Assembly (NCBI GenBank): GCA_018398815.1
Contig: CM031628.1
Coordinates: 3,454,674-3,518,673 of the forward strand
DNA length: 64,000 bases
Reading direction: 5' to 3'
Origin: Conus ventricosus
Lineage: Eukaryota; Mollusca; Gastropoda; Neogastropoda; Conidae
Shown one piece after another: positions 23,286-34,290 of the stretch. Within the stretch, counting starts at the first letter, position 1, and each line of letters begins with the position of its first letter. Below the pieces are notes generated by a model. That model was given only the letters and a program-made list of their open reading frames with translations, searched no databases and was not told the origin of the DNA. Position numbers and translations under genes: made by a program.

Positions 23286-24235
23286 GGTGGGCAGCTGAAA
23301 GTAATTTACTATTAAACTCTCCTTCTGTCCACATTATGTTCGCATTCCTAGAAGTCAAAGGGAGTCAAATCCAGACAGACCACATGACAGAGCTGACGTC
23401 CAGTTGGAGACCCAAGTGACCACGGGTGACCTCAGGTCACTTGTCATGTCGATCAGGATATACGGTGTTCACTCTGCTTTAAAATCGCAGTGTTATAAAA
23501 ACATGTTGAATAAATATATTTTCCAAATATCAGTTAATCACAGTTGTGTGGACACTTTGGAAAAAAACACACTGCATGATGTGTGAGAAGGAAAACGAAT
23601 CCGACAGAATGACGCAATACTTCAGGAACAAGACGTCACGACAAATTGATGTCGACAAAAAAAAAGAAAACAAAAGTTGCAGGTGTTGTTGTCGCTGGGT
23701 CGAAAACGTGATATCACAGCTGTGTCAGACACTGGTACTGACATCTAGTGGATGTGGAAAATCGCCGTAAAAGGGTGTGTCCTAGTCTGTGTCAGTGCCG
23801 CACAGAGCAGTCTGTTTAAGTGTGTGTTAGTTTACAACGACACTGGTGTTTCTGGTCTATAGGCTATGTCAGTGTGCACAGACTATCCATTTACAGTGTG
23901 CATAACCCAATGCAATGCTTGGTGTTTTACTGACATGTGTCTAAACAATGTGTACATGCCTATGTCATTCGCTAAATCGGCAACGATGTAACCTTGCAAG
24001 TTGCTGATATGTATGTGTTACATGTGTAAACAACCTTGACGTATGTGTTTTTTAATAAAAAAATGTCTGCGTGCTGCACAACCCTACTTCATACAACGTG
24101 TACCGATCTCTATGTGTAGCAATGCTTACATACCCGTGTTTGTTACACCTCGTGACTTCTGTGATGTGTAGTCCCTCGAGTCAGCTAAAGAACTGTGCTT
24201 ACCTGTCAGGGGTGGTGTCCTTATGACGTCAACTC
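23285..24235. other. Intron with degenerate CACTG-type repeats and empty LINE site
   Basis: Matched by 56060-56868 and 58087-58258. At about 23445-23463 is the uninterrupted form of the site where the right arm has a LINE. From about 23780 on, loosely repeated CACTGACACTGGTGT-like modules occur. No exon seen. Confidence 0.6.
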
Positions 24236-24237
24236 AC

Positions 24238-24790
24238 CTGTTGGAGCGTCTGCGAGTGGCACTGCCGCCCCAGCTGAGCTGACGTGACGTTTGGAAGCAG
24301 GAACTGCCTTGCTCCCCTGACGTTGCCGCTGGCCAAGGCAATGTCATGGGTTGAGATGCTTCAGAGCCCTTCCTGATTCTGAAGTTGAGTGTGGCCTTAG
24401 CCGACACACCTGGCGATGATGCGGGTCTGGTTTGCTGACGATGTCCTCCGGACAGATTTGACTTCGCAGACCAGCATGCCATACTGCGGGAAAGGGACGA
24501 TATTTGTTCACACTCCAGTCAGCAATGTTGGGGGGGATCGTCCGGTGTGGGGATGGAAGGGAAGTTGAGAAAATGGATGTTTAGTGGGGTGATGGTGATG
24601 CTGGGATTATGTGGTAGTCCACTACCCACGGAATTTCATTTGTGAGAGAATCATCATGGCTTCTCCATACTCTCCAGGGCTTGGAGACACTGGCGTGTTG
24701 CAACGTCATCTTGAAGTCAGTCTCTGGAAGCGGTTCATTGCCTGCTGCTGGGTTTTTCTGTGAAAACTGTTGCTGCTGTTGATGGGGGAG
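24238..24790 (-). pseudogene. PD-(D/E)XK-like nuclease exon, left paralogue, frames broken
   Basis: Minus-strand counterpart of 55099-55925. It retains the YGMLVCEVKSV block, which aligns with YGILVGEVKSV in the right copy and holds the Glu-x-Lys of the nuclease signature, then an ASGNVRGARQFLLPNVTSAQL-like tail in shifted frames. It ends at a matching donor, CTCCAACAG|GTGAGTT (GT complementary to 24236-24237). Many differences are at third positions, so the copies diverged under past coding constraint. Upstream of the signature the alignment is interrupted by short insertions and stops. The Asp of the signature region is not clearly preserved. Likely a pseudogene, although consensus indels contribute. 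Confidence 0.6.
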
Positions 24791-25575
24791 CGAGTGGGGG
24801 TGGGCCGGTGGGGGGTGGAGGGTTACGTCTGATACGTCTGGCCTTGCCTGGTGAGGTGGGTTGTCTCTGACAAGGGCGGTCCGTCGGTACAGTCTCTAAC
24901 CGATAAAGGAATCGATTAAAGAAAAGGGGCGGGAAAGAAAATAGGTTTGGTGAGGGATCGGGGTTAAATGCTTTGGAATAAAGGGGATCCAGGGCGTCTT
25001 CAGGGCAGTCCCTGCCTGCAAAAAACCATCACCCTGTTGTTTGTTTTTTTCTCATATCGTCATCATCATCATTATTATTTATTATATAATTTTTATTATT
25101 ATGATTTTAGTATTATTATTTATTATAATTATTATTGTTTTTATTTATTAATTTATTTATATTTTATTTATTTAGTTATTTTATGTATTTAGTTATTTAT
25201 TCATTATTGATTTAGAATTTTATGGGTTGTTTGCATACTTAGTTACTCTGCCTAAAAATACCACCCCCACTCCATGGGAAATCCAACTGCTCATGTAACA
25301 ACTTTCAGTGACCGATTCTGTATCTGTCCAAAACCAATCAAAGGATAACACCAGGCAGTTCAGGTTCAAGGTTTTGTTCTATTCTTGCTATTTTATAAAT
25401 TTTAAACGTTCACCCCCCCCCCAGCCTGACCGAATCTGTATCTGTCACCACCACCCAAGGGGATAACACCAGGCAGTCAGGTCAATCCTCTCTGTCCAGC
25501 CATCCAGTGATTGAGGCGGATGACAAGGGATCTCTGCCTGTCTCTGTCTGCTTGCCTTCTCCAGTGCCTTAAAAC
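24790..25575. repeat. Intergenic/intronic: TTA-rich tract and two copies of 86-bp unit
   Basis: AT-rich simple sequence (TATTATTTATTA-like) spans about 25071-25205. Two partial copies of the unit containing GATAACACCAGGCAGT lie at about 25305-25375 and 25428-25500. They correspond to the six-copy 86-bp array at 54290-54806. Confidence 0.7.
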
Positions 25576-25585
25576 TCCCCCCCCC

Positions 25586-25656
<71 letters not shown>

Positions 25657-25719
25657 ACCCCCCCCCCCCCCCCACCCCCCCCCCCCCACCCCCCCCCCAC
25701 CCCCCCCCCCCCCCGCCCC

Positions 25720-25809
<90 letters not shown>

Positions 25810-25830
25810 ACCCACACCCACACACACAAT
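25576..25830. repeat. C-rich tract of about 255 bp
   Basis: Almost pure C with isolated A and one G. Long proline or glycine frames through it are composition artefacts. A tract this long is unusual and may be a basecalling or consensus artefact. The right arm has a GA microsatellite at the same place (53981-54090). Confidence 0.85.
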
Positions 25831-25974
25831 TATTCTTGATCTGGAACACCATTCTGCAGTGTGACGTCATTCAAAAAAGACTTCAGCTCTTGGCTGACCC
25901 CTCATAGTTTTGATGTCACAGTGAGGTGTTATGTGTGTTTTTACGGCTCTCTTTTTCAGTAAGATTTAAAAGTA

Positions 25975-27690
25975 CATTCCTAACATGCCCAAGTTTTGAT
26001 CAAATGTTGTGTAATATTTAGCCTTAATAAAATGGGGGTTTTGCAATCATCAGGGTGTCAGTTTCGGATAGTACTTTTCAAAATGAAAGTACTGAGGACC
26101 GATCAAAACAGATCATTGTGCTCTGGTTTTCACATGTAAATACACAGGCCATCACCCTATTTCAATGATTGTCCATTGGTTCACACGGTTAGAAAAATAA
26201 CCTGAAAAAAGATTAATGTATTCGTGGCCCTTTCTACACAAGCAGTGATTGATTTTTGATAGATTTCAGTGTTCAATGGTTTTTAAGTAAAATAGAATCT
26301 TGTTTATCCTTTTCCATTAGAAAAATGCGATAAATAACTGCATTGGATACAGAACAGGGAATGAACTCACATTGGTGTACCATTTTTGTAGGCAGTTCTT
26401 TTCTTCTTCATAGTACATGAATAGAGTCCACATTTTCGAGACTTGAGGATAGGAGGCAATCGTTAAATTAAAAACACAGATAAAGGTAAAAATTGTCAAA
26501 GCGTTGTACATCAGAGGGTGGGCTTACTGAGTCCTAAAGAGTTTTTTTTTTATTTTCCCAGGAAATGTTTGGTCCATGGTACTTGAGGAATACCTGTCGT
26601 TTTGAACTGTTTAATGGTTTTTTAAAGAAAGGAATTGAAAAAGCATGGAAAGTAATCAAGTGTGTGTTTAAGTGATTTTCCAAGCGTTTTCAAAACAGAT
26701 ATAAACATGGTAAATGGCTCGGGTGTGTAATTGGAGGGGTGAGTGTAATTATCTTTCCCGTTTATGATACTTAACGCTTAAAAAGCCATAGGAAGTGATT
26801 TTTTGTTAAGCAAAGATTGTAATGTCACTGTTCAGTAAGTATAGGAGTTGGAAAAATTAAGGATTTTTCCCATCCACAAACTATGAAGGTCCGGAAGAGT
26901 GATTTGCTTTAAGGGAAAATGAGGGTTTTGCGCAACTTTACGTTGCCATCTAACGTCGTTTTATGCTCACACCTGTCGGGTTTTTTGTTTGTTTGTTTAT
27001 TTTTCCCAACATTCCCATCAGCCCACATTGTTTTCCTGTTTAACCGCGGAGTGATAGCACTTTGACATTAAAACAGCAATGCGTTTGGAGCTGATTACCG
27101 AAAAACTCATTGCAGCAAAATGATCAGATAATTGAAAACCTGTTTGAGTCTTATATAATACGTGTGCACATAATTGATGTGTTATGTGAATTCAGTCAGT
27201 ATGCGCTCTGGTGTCCTTCACACGCAGTGCACCGTGGGGATGTGTTCAACAGGGGCTGTCGCATTTCTGCTGTGCAGAAACGTCCTTATGATTTGGGGGT
27301 CATGAATGTTATGGTTTTTTATAAAGAAAAATACTCTTTTTGATGGTAGCCGGGCGTATTCTCCTTGCAAATGAGATGTAGATCGTGATGCAGCTTTTAA
27401 AAGCAGGAAACATTTTAAGACGTTTTTTTTACAATTGGAATTTGACAGGTTTCAATTACAAATTACACCATGGACGTTTTTTAAATAAACGGGTTTGTGA
27501 TAATCGTTGAGAGGAGGCGGTCTCCTTACGTGTTTTGTAACACACTATCAGGCATGGTTTGATCATTGGCTGTGGTCGAAGTTCCGCACCGCTGTTTTAC
27601 GACAGCGACTGAGCACTGTTTCCCGTTCACAACACTGAGTTGATGTACAATAGTCATCTTGTGAGAGAGTAGAAGGATGTTTATGTTACA
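25975..27690. other. Left-arm-specific insertion, about 1.7 kb
   Basis: The right arm passes directly from the segment equivalent to 25900-25970 to the one equivalent to 27690-27840 (about 53740-53830), so this 1.7 kb is either inserted here or deleted there. Content is AT-rich with ordinary complexity. Frames at 26317-26511 and 27110-27343 show no motif. No terminal repeats are evident, and I cannot name an element. Confidence 0.55.
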
Positions 27691-28415
27691 AACTATATGC
27701 AATAAATGTATGCACACAGTTGTATCTTGCTGAGTCGGCGTGAAAGTTGATTGACAGTGAGGTCCTTGGGATTTTGGGGATCAACTAGTGTTTGATTTAC
27801 GTTAGAAAGCTGGCAAACCATCTACTTGAAAACAAACAACCCTACACTTTTTACCCATTCTGTTTCTGTAGTACCGTTTCACATTCATGAAATAGCGAAT
27901 TTTCGTTTTGGGTTACATCTTTATTCCATTCATACGTGTGTCCACAACTGACATCCAGACAGTAGATCTGAGGACAAAAATCTAGGATGCAGATGCAGTG
28001 TTACTGCATAAGTCAAAATTGTGTTGGATGATTGTACATGTGATACTTTGTTTAAACTAGGGAATCTGGGAGGATTACTGAAATTATGTGCCTTGCAGAA
28101 ATGTATTTGAAACTTCTCATAACTCTGTCATGATTCTGAGGTAATTTTATCTGTGACGAAGCCTGAAGTGCAGATGTTATGGCAACGTACCATTGTTGTA
28201 AATTGCAAAATGTACTCTTTCAATCTTATCATTGTGTTCATTTTTGTTTACCTATGTATGTCTCCTCTAATGGATTATATCATTGTAATTTTCTTGATTT
28301 AAATTGTCTGTTTTAATGATTTCTCATTGCTAGTTATGGTAAATTCTATCTAACTCAGTCATAATGGGCAATAAAACGGGAAATAAAGCGCACGTAACAC
28401 CGTTTTAGTTTGTTT
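27690..28415. other. Conserved non-coding part of left arm
   Basis: Matched in reverse complement by about 53095-53740. No ORF or motif. Confidence 0.6.
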
Positions 28416-28416
28416 G

Positions 28417-28610
28417 TATGTTTGTGTGTGTGTGGGTGTGTGTGTTTTGTGTGAAGTGTTGAGGTGTGTTGTGTGTGTGAGTGTGTGTTGTGTGTTGTGT
28501 GTGTGTGGGGTTGGTGTTGTGTGTGTGCGCGCATGCGTGCGTAGTGAGCGCAAGCGTGCGTACGTGAGGTGCGTGGACGTGCGTGCGTGGTGTGTAGGGT
28601 GTGTGTATTT
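28417..28610. repeat. (GT)n-rich microsatellite
   Basis: GT repeats with GCGTGC variants toward 28610. The mirrored locus in the right arm is the CA tract at 52973-53090, which is purer. Confidence 0.9.
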
Positions 28611-28619
28611 ACATTTTTC

Positions 28620-28960
28620 AAAACAGGTGTGACGTGGTCTACCTTGACTTCAAATTAAATCCAAGGTTGTATCACCTTTTATCTCAGAGTACGCGTCTCC
28701 GTTTAAAAATATTTTAGGACTTTAGTTTACATTTCCCACACGCCAAAACTGAGTTTCTTACATCCATGGCTTGATCATATTGTGTGTCATGTTTGCGAAG
28801 GAGATTGGGGGGGGGGGGGGGGTCTTTTTACTATGAACAGCTTACTTTTGGATGGAGCATATTTTCATCAACAAGCGTGAAAACGTTGCTATTCCACATT
28901 TGCTCGGGCATCACACGTATTTGCAAATTGATAGGACAATGGAAAAAGCTGGTATTAGGA
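28620..28960. other. Conserved flank of LINE, left arm
   Basis: Aligns with 52610-52960 and includes the G16 tract at 28807-28822. No gene. Confidence 0.6.
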
Positions 28961-29927
28961 ACTATTCTGGTTAAAGTATGAAAAGTTACAATGCACATAT
29001 ACTTTGTTTGACCAATTTGGGTAAAACTACTACATATTTTAGACATGTAGTACAGAAAGGGAAAGCCACTGTATGCGAACAATTCTGCACCAGGATCGCC
29101 CCTCAGTGACAATAAGTCTCCCTCTCTAGAAAAGAAGCGTTCAAAACATGGTGTAGAACAGTTCATAGGAAAAAAAAAATAATAAGATGCATGTGGTGAG
29201 GACAAACGCTGACGAGATGCAAGGATATGTGCATGACATAATATGGAGCACCCCTTTATGATGCCTTGAAAGCACTGTATGGACCTACTCCAGCAGAATC
29301 ATCCCCTCTATCAGCGCTGATGGAAGCACATTGATCACTGGACCTGAAAACGATCTTTTAAACACCGGGAGCACACTTCAACAGACGTACTAAAACACCC
29401 TTCATCATCAATGACAAACCATTGACAGGCCCCCCTCAAGTGCCCATGAGCGAGGGGAATGGATGTCTACCACCCTCTAGGGCACCCGAAGCGAATGTTT
29501 GCCATTTACTGGCAAAAAGCGCGTGGTCAGACTCCATACCGGTTTATCATTTGTTTCCTCTGATGATGTGGCAGCAGGGACACGATCCCTCAGGAGTTCA
29601 AAGATTACACTCATTATCCACTTGCGAAAGCGCAAAAAGAAACAACCAAGCTTGTGAACAACTACCAAGGATACCCCCCTTTGCTACAGCCAGGCATGAT
29701 ACTTGCCTGGAATTGGTTGAGCCGCAGTATAAGGCAAAAGTCAGGAACAAATGCCGATCTTGTTTCTCCACTTGTCGCCCTGCCACGGCCTTTGAGGTTG
29801 TCATAGAGAGGGGTCTGGTGGACGAATCATGGCCAAATATGGGCATTGCCCACCAAAATTCATCTCATGGTGCGGCAATGCTTAGATAGAATGCAGGCCC
29901 AAATCAGGACAGTGGAGAGAATCTATT
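28960..29927 (+). mobile_element. LINE fragment (linker to RT region), left arm, cut by gap
   Basis: The plus strand carries, in several frames, the region between endonuclease and reverse transcriptase and the start of RT of an invertebrate non-LTR retrotransposon: a YDALKALYGP-like block near 29260, VPMSEGNG near 29440, and MMWQQGHDP near 29570. The homologous copy at 50520-52610 has the same blocks on the opposite strand. The element is 5'-truncated, and its 3' half is lost in the gap. Frameshifts are frequent. Confidence 0.7.
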
Positions 29928-30927
29928 NNNNNNNNNNNNNNNNNNNNNNNNNNNNNNNNNNNNNNNNNNNNNNNNNNNNNNNNNNNNNNNNNNNNNNNNN
30001 NNNNNNNNNNNNNNNNNNNNNNNNNNNNNNNNNNNNNNNNNNNNNNNNNNNNNNNNNNNNNNNNNNNNNNNNNNNNNNNNNNNNNNNNNNNNNNNNNNNN
30101 NNNNNNNNNNNNNNNNNNNNNNNNNNNNNNNNNNNNNNNNNNNNNNNNNNNNNNNNNNNNNNNNNNNNNNNNNNNNNNNNNNNNNNNNNNNNNNNNNNNN
30201 NNNNNNNNNNNNNNNNNNNNNNNNNNNNNNNNNNNNNNNNNNNNNNNNNNNNNNNNNNNNNNNNNNNNNNNNNNNNNNNNNNNNNNNNNNNNNNNNNNNN
30301 NNNNNNNNNNNNNNNNNNNNNNNNNNNNNNNNNNNNNNNNNNNNNNNNNNNNNNNNNNNNNNNNNNNNNNNNNNNNNNNNNNNNNNNNNNNNNNNNNNNN
30401 NNNNNNNNNNNNNNNNNNNNNNNNNNNNNNNNNNNNNNNNNNNNNNNNNNNNNNNNNNNNNNNNNNNNNNNNNNNNNNNNNNNNNNNNNNNNNNNNNNNN
30501 NNNNNNNNNNNNNNNNNNNNNNNNNNNNNNNNNNNNNNNNNNNNNNNNNNNNNNNNNNNNNNNNNNNNNNNNNNNNNNNNNNNNNNNNNNNNNNNNNNNN
30601 NNNNNNNNNNNNNNNNNNNNNNNNNNNNNNNNNNNNNNNNNNNNNNNNNNNNNNNNNNNNNNNNNNNNNNNNNNNNNNNNNNNNNNNNNNNNNNNNNNNN
30701 NNNNNNNNNNNNNNNNNNNNNNNNNNNNNNNNNNNNNNNNNNNNNNNNNNNNNNNNNNNNNNNNNNNNNNNNNNNNNNNNNNNNNNNNNNNNNNNNNNNN
30801 NNNNNNNNNNNNNNNNNNNNNNNNNNNNNNNNNNNNNNNNNNNNNNNNNNNNNNNNNNNNNNNNNNNNNNNNNNNNNNNNNNNNNNNNNNNNNNNNNNNN
30901 NNNNNNNNNNNNNNNNNNNNNNNNNNN
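29928..30927. other. Assembly gap (1000 N)
   Basis: Exactly 1000 undetermined bases. Sequence style changes abruptly across it, from moderately clean to homopolymer-stretched. The joined contigs therefore come from different-quality sources, and the true distance is unknown. Confidence 0.99.
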
Positions 30928-31550
30928 AAATTTTTTTTGGGGGGTAAAAAAAAAAAAAAAAAAAATGGGGGGGAAAACAAGAATTAAAAGTTTAAAAAGG
31001 TTACTTTTTGGGGAGGTTTTTTAAAACAAAATTTTAAAATTGAATTTGCCCCAGAAAAACCCAAAACAACACACCCAAAATGCGGGGGCCCCAAAAAAAA
31101 AAAAGCCCCCAAACAAACTTTTTTTTTTTTCTACATTGGGGGTTCCTTAAAAAAAAGTGTTCCCCGGTTTTAAACAGGGGGGTAAAAACCCTTTTTAAAA
31201 ATTTTTAAATTGGGTGGGGTTAGCAAAAACCCAAAAATTTCAAAAAGGTAAATGGGGGGGCCCATAAACCCTACAAAAAATGTTCATAACGGTTTAAAAA
31301 AGGGGGGGTGAAAAAAAAAATAAAAAATTATAAAGGATAAAAAAAAAGGGGGGAAAAAACCCTAAAAATTAAAGGGGTTTGGGGGGGAAAAAAAAAAAAA
31401 AATAAACAAAAAAGGAAAAAGGGGAGAGAGAGGAGAGAGAGAGAAGAGAAAGAGGGGGGGGAAAGGGGGGGAGGGGGGGGGGTATGGGCAGAAGAAGAGG
31501 AGGTAGGGGTGGGGGGGGGGGGTTTTATTGGAGTGGTACCCGTTACTGTT
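30928..31550. other. Corrupted contig start, no gene
   Basis: A- and G-rich homopolymers and GA-rich simple repeats (about 31420-31470). Nothing interpretable. Confidence 0.7.
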
Positions 31551-31975
31551 CAGACGTGAATTAAAATTGCTTTACAGAAAACTTTGCGTATGGACGTTAA
31601 TGATTTTAACCGAAGAATCAAATTATTAGACATGAAATGCTCATGGAAATGTGTCTTGAAAATTTTTTAACGTATTCTATCTAATAGACTCGGTGGAAGT
31701 GAGTTCCAGATATCTGGTCAACAGTAAGCGGGCTTGTTTTTTGTTGTTTTAATGCGTGGGTAGGGGAGAAGAAATTTCTTCGAGCCAGCGAGCTGTTCGA
31801 TCTTGTATAAAAGGGCAGTCATATAACATGACATAGTAGTTTTCGAGATTGTAAGCATAAATGATGCCTTGTTGAATTCCAGTTGGTTACTCGGGGAAAC
31901 ATGTTCAGCGCTTTTACTTTTTGATCTGTTGTTAGAGGCAAGCTGGAAGGAGTTGCTTTGCTGCACTTTTTATTC
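31550..31975 (-). mobile_element. 3' end of a LINE (CR1/jockey-like), remnant
   Basis: The minus strand encodes a C-terminal RT tail typical of this group. PDIWNSLPPSL lies at about 31691-31716, followed by a KTHFHEHF-like segment. An 82-codon frame (31718-31966) lies immediately upstream, separated by an in-frame stop. No RT core is present, so this is a short 3' fragment. The TWNSLP/IWNSLP motif is characteristic; assignment to a precise clade is not possible. Confidence 0.5.
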
Positions 31976-31979
31976 TGTG

Positions 31980-33610
31980 ACAAAATTTACATACTGTAGC
32001 AACTGCAAAATCTAATCTGTCTGTTGTATAAGATACACATATCTTCTATTGAATAAACTCATCTGTCTGTTGGAAAATTACACATTACACCCATGTAGAA
32101 ACCTCATCTATCTGTTGTATAAAAACACACTTCAGCTTCTTTACAAAAGCTATTCTGTTGTTACTATACACACTGTACCCACTCTTGGAACTAATCTATC
32201 GGTTGTAAAATACACAGTTCCTCTTCAAAACAAATCATCTGTCTTTTAAAGATACGCATTTTATCCAGTGTAGAAACCTATCCCTTTTGTCAGAAAATAA
32301 ACGCCCGTCTACTTTGGTAACCTCGTCTTCCCGTTACATAATACTCTATTGCATCCCCTTTAAAACTTAATCAGTCTGTTCAATTAAAACATAAGACTTA
32401 TTGATATCCATGTTATACATCTCAAACCAATCTATCTGTCAGAAATTAAACTTCCATCTCTTTGGGAACCTCGTCTTTCTGTTGACACTATTTTATCCTC
32501 TTTAAAATGACCAGTCTGTTCAATGTACATAAGACTTATTTGTATCTACTTGATAATCTCAAACTCAGCTATTGTTACATAATACTTATCGCACCCACTT
32601 CAGAAATCTCATCTATCTTTTACATAATGTGTAATTGTCTCCACTTTAGAAGCGTCATCTATCTGTGACATAAACTCATTGTATCCACTTCAGAAACGTC
32701 ATCTATCTGTTACATTTTTTCTTACTGTATCCCCTTAGAAACGTCATCTATCTGTTACATATTACTTATTGTATCCACTTTAAAACGTCATCTGTCTGTT
32801 ACATATTACTTATTGTGTCCCCCTTTTGAAACGTCATCTATCTGTTACATTTTACTTACTGTATCCACTTTAGAAACGTATCTATCTGTTATATATTACT
32901 TATTGTATCCACTTTCGAAAAAGTCATCTGTCTGTTACATATTACTTATTTTTATCACTTTAGAAACGCATCTGTCTGTTTTCATCTTACTTATTGCATC
33001 ACTTTAGAAACGTCAATAATCTCTTACATATTACTTATTGTATTACTTTAGAATCCTCATCTATCTGTTACCCTGTTTTTATTGCATCCACTTAGAGACC
33101 TCATATATTTGTTGCATATTACATATTGTATCCACTTTAGAAACGTCATCTGTCTGCTAATAATACATATTGCATCCACTTTAGAAACCTCACCTATCTG
33201 TTACAAATTACTTGTTGCATCCACTTTAGAAACCTCATATACCTGTTACATATTACTTATTGTATCCACTTTAGAAAAAGCCATCTGTCTGTTACATATT
33301 ACTTATTGTATCCACTATAGAAACCCCACCCATCTGTTACATATTACTTATTGTATCCCCTTTAGAAACCTCATCTATCTGTTACATATTACTCATTTTA
33401 TCCACTTAAGAAACGTCATCTATCTGTTAATATTACTCATTGTATCCACTTTTGAAACGTCATCTGTCTATTACATAATACATATTGTATCCACTTTAGA
33501 AACCCCCATCTATCTGAAACCCCAATACTTATTGTGTCCCCTTTTAAAAAATTTATCTATCTGTTTCATAAAAATATTTTGATCCTTTTTAGAAATCTTC
33601 TCCATCTGTT
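31980..33610 (+). repeat. Minisatellite, unit about 44 bp, about 36 copies
   Basis: Units read ATCTATCTGTTACATATTAC plus TTATTGTATCCACTTTAGAAACGTC. Early copies (32000-32600) are more diverged. Frames crossing it are repeat read-through, not genes. AT repeats follow at 33610-33705. Confidence 0.9.
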
Positions 33611-34028
33611 ACACAATAATATATATATTATTATATATATATATAAAATATTATAATATATATATATAAAATTTTATATTTTATATATATATATATAATT
33701 ATATGGTTTAAAATGAAGGTAAAAAACCCTGGAGTAGGCTGGACACCACTCAGTGATGTGTGGGTGCCCTGCTGATCCAGAAAATGGCCAGTCACAAGGC
33801 ACAAAATAAATGCAGGCACACCAACTACACACCTTCATGTTTTTTATAAAAAAAAGCTTTCGCCTTTTATTTAGGCTTCGTCAGCATCTGCAAAAAAAAC
33901 AGTTATGTATATTTCACACTCCACCACCCAACCACGCACCCACGAACAAACCATACACCCCCCCTCAAACACCACACACACACACACACACCACACGCCA
34001 CAAAACACACACACCCCCACACACACAC

Positions 34029-34079
<51 letters not shown>

Positions 34080-34227
34080 CACAACATACTATATCATATT
34101 ATCATGGCTCCCCCAGGTTTGACTCTAAAAGCTGAGCCCCTAACAGTATAGGGCATCTCCCCCCCCCCCCTCACCCACCAAAGGGTACCCTCTCTATCCT
34201 TATTTTCACACACACACACACAACACA

Positions 34228-34288
<61 letters not shown>

Positions 34289-34290
34289 TA
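33610..34290. repeat. AT, CA and TA microsatellites with short unique insert
   Basis: TATATA-rich at 33615-33705, a unique stretch at 33710-33900, CA-rich at 33915-34080, and CA then TA at about 34208-34282. Confidence 0.85.

Larger units (their letters stand above)
16330..29927. repeat. Left arm of large inverted segmental duplication
   Basis: This interval matches the reverse complement of about 51640-64000. The anchors occur in mirrored order: minisatellites A to F, three exons, a pogo-type element, an 86-bp repeat, a GT tract and a LINE. Non-repetitive stretches, for example 28640-28830 against 52776-52960, look roughly 85-90% identical by eye, with true substitutions as well as indels. 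The arm ends at the 1000-N gap in the middle of the LINE. The right arm runs off the window, so the full length is unknown. Confidence 0.85.

Noticed and set aside
25445..25870. Long poly-Gly and poly-Pro open frames
   Set aside because: They come only from the C-tract; all frames on both strands are open there.
29846..31024. Very long open frames of more than 350 codons
   Set aside because: They consist of undetermined bases in the 1000-N gap.
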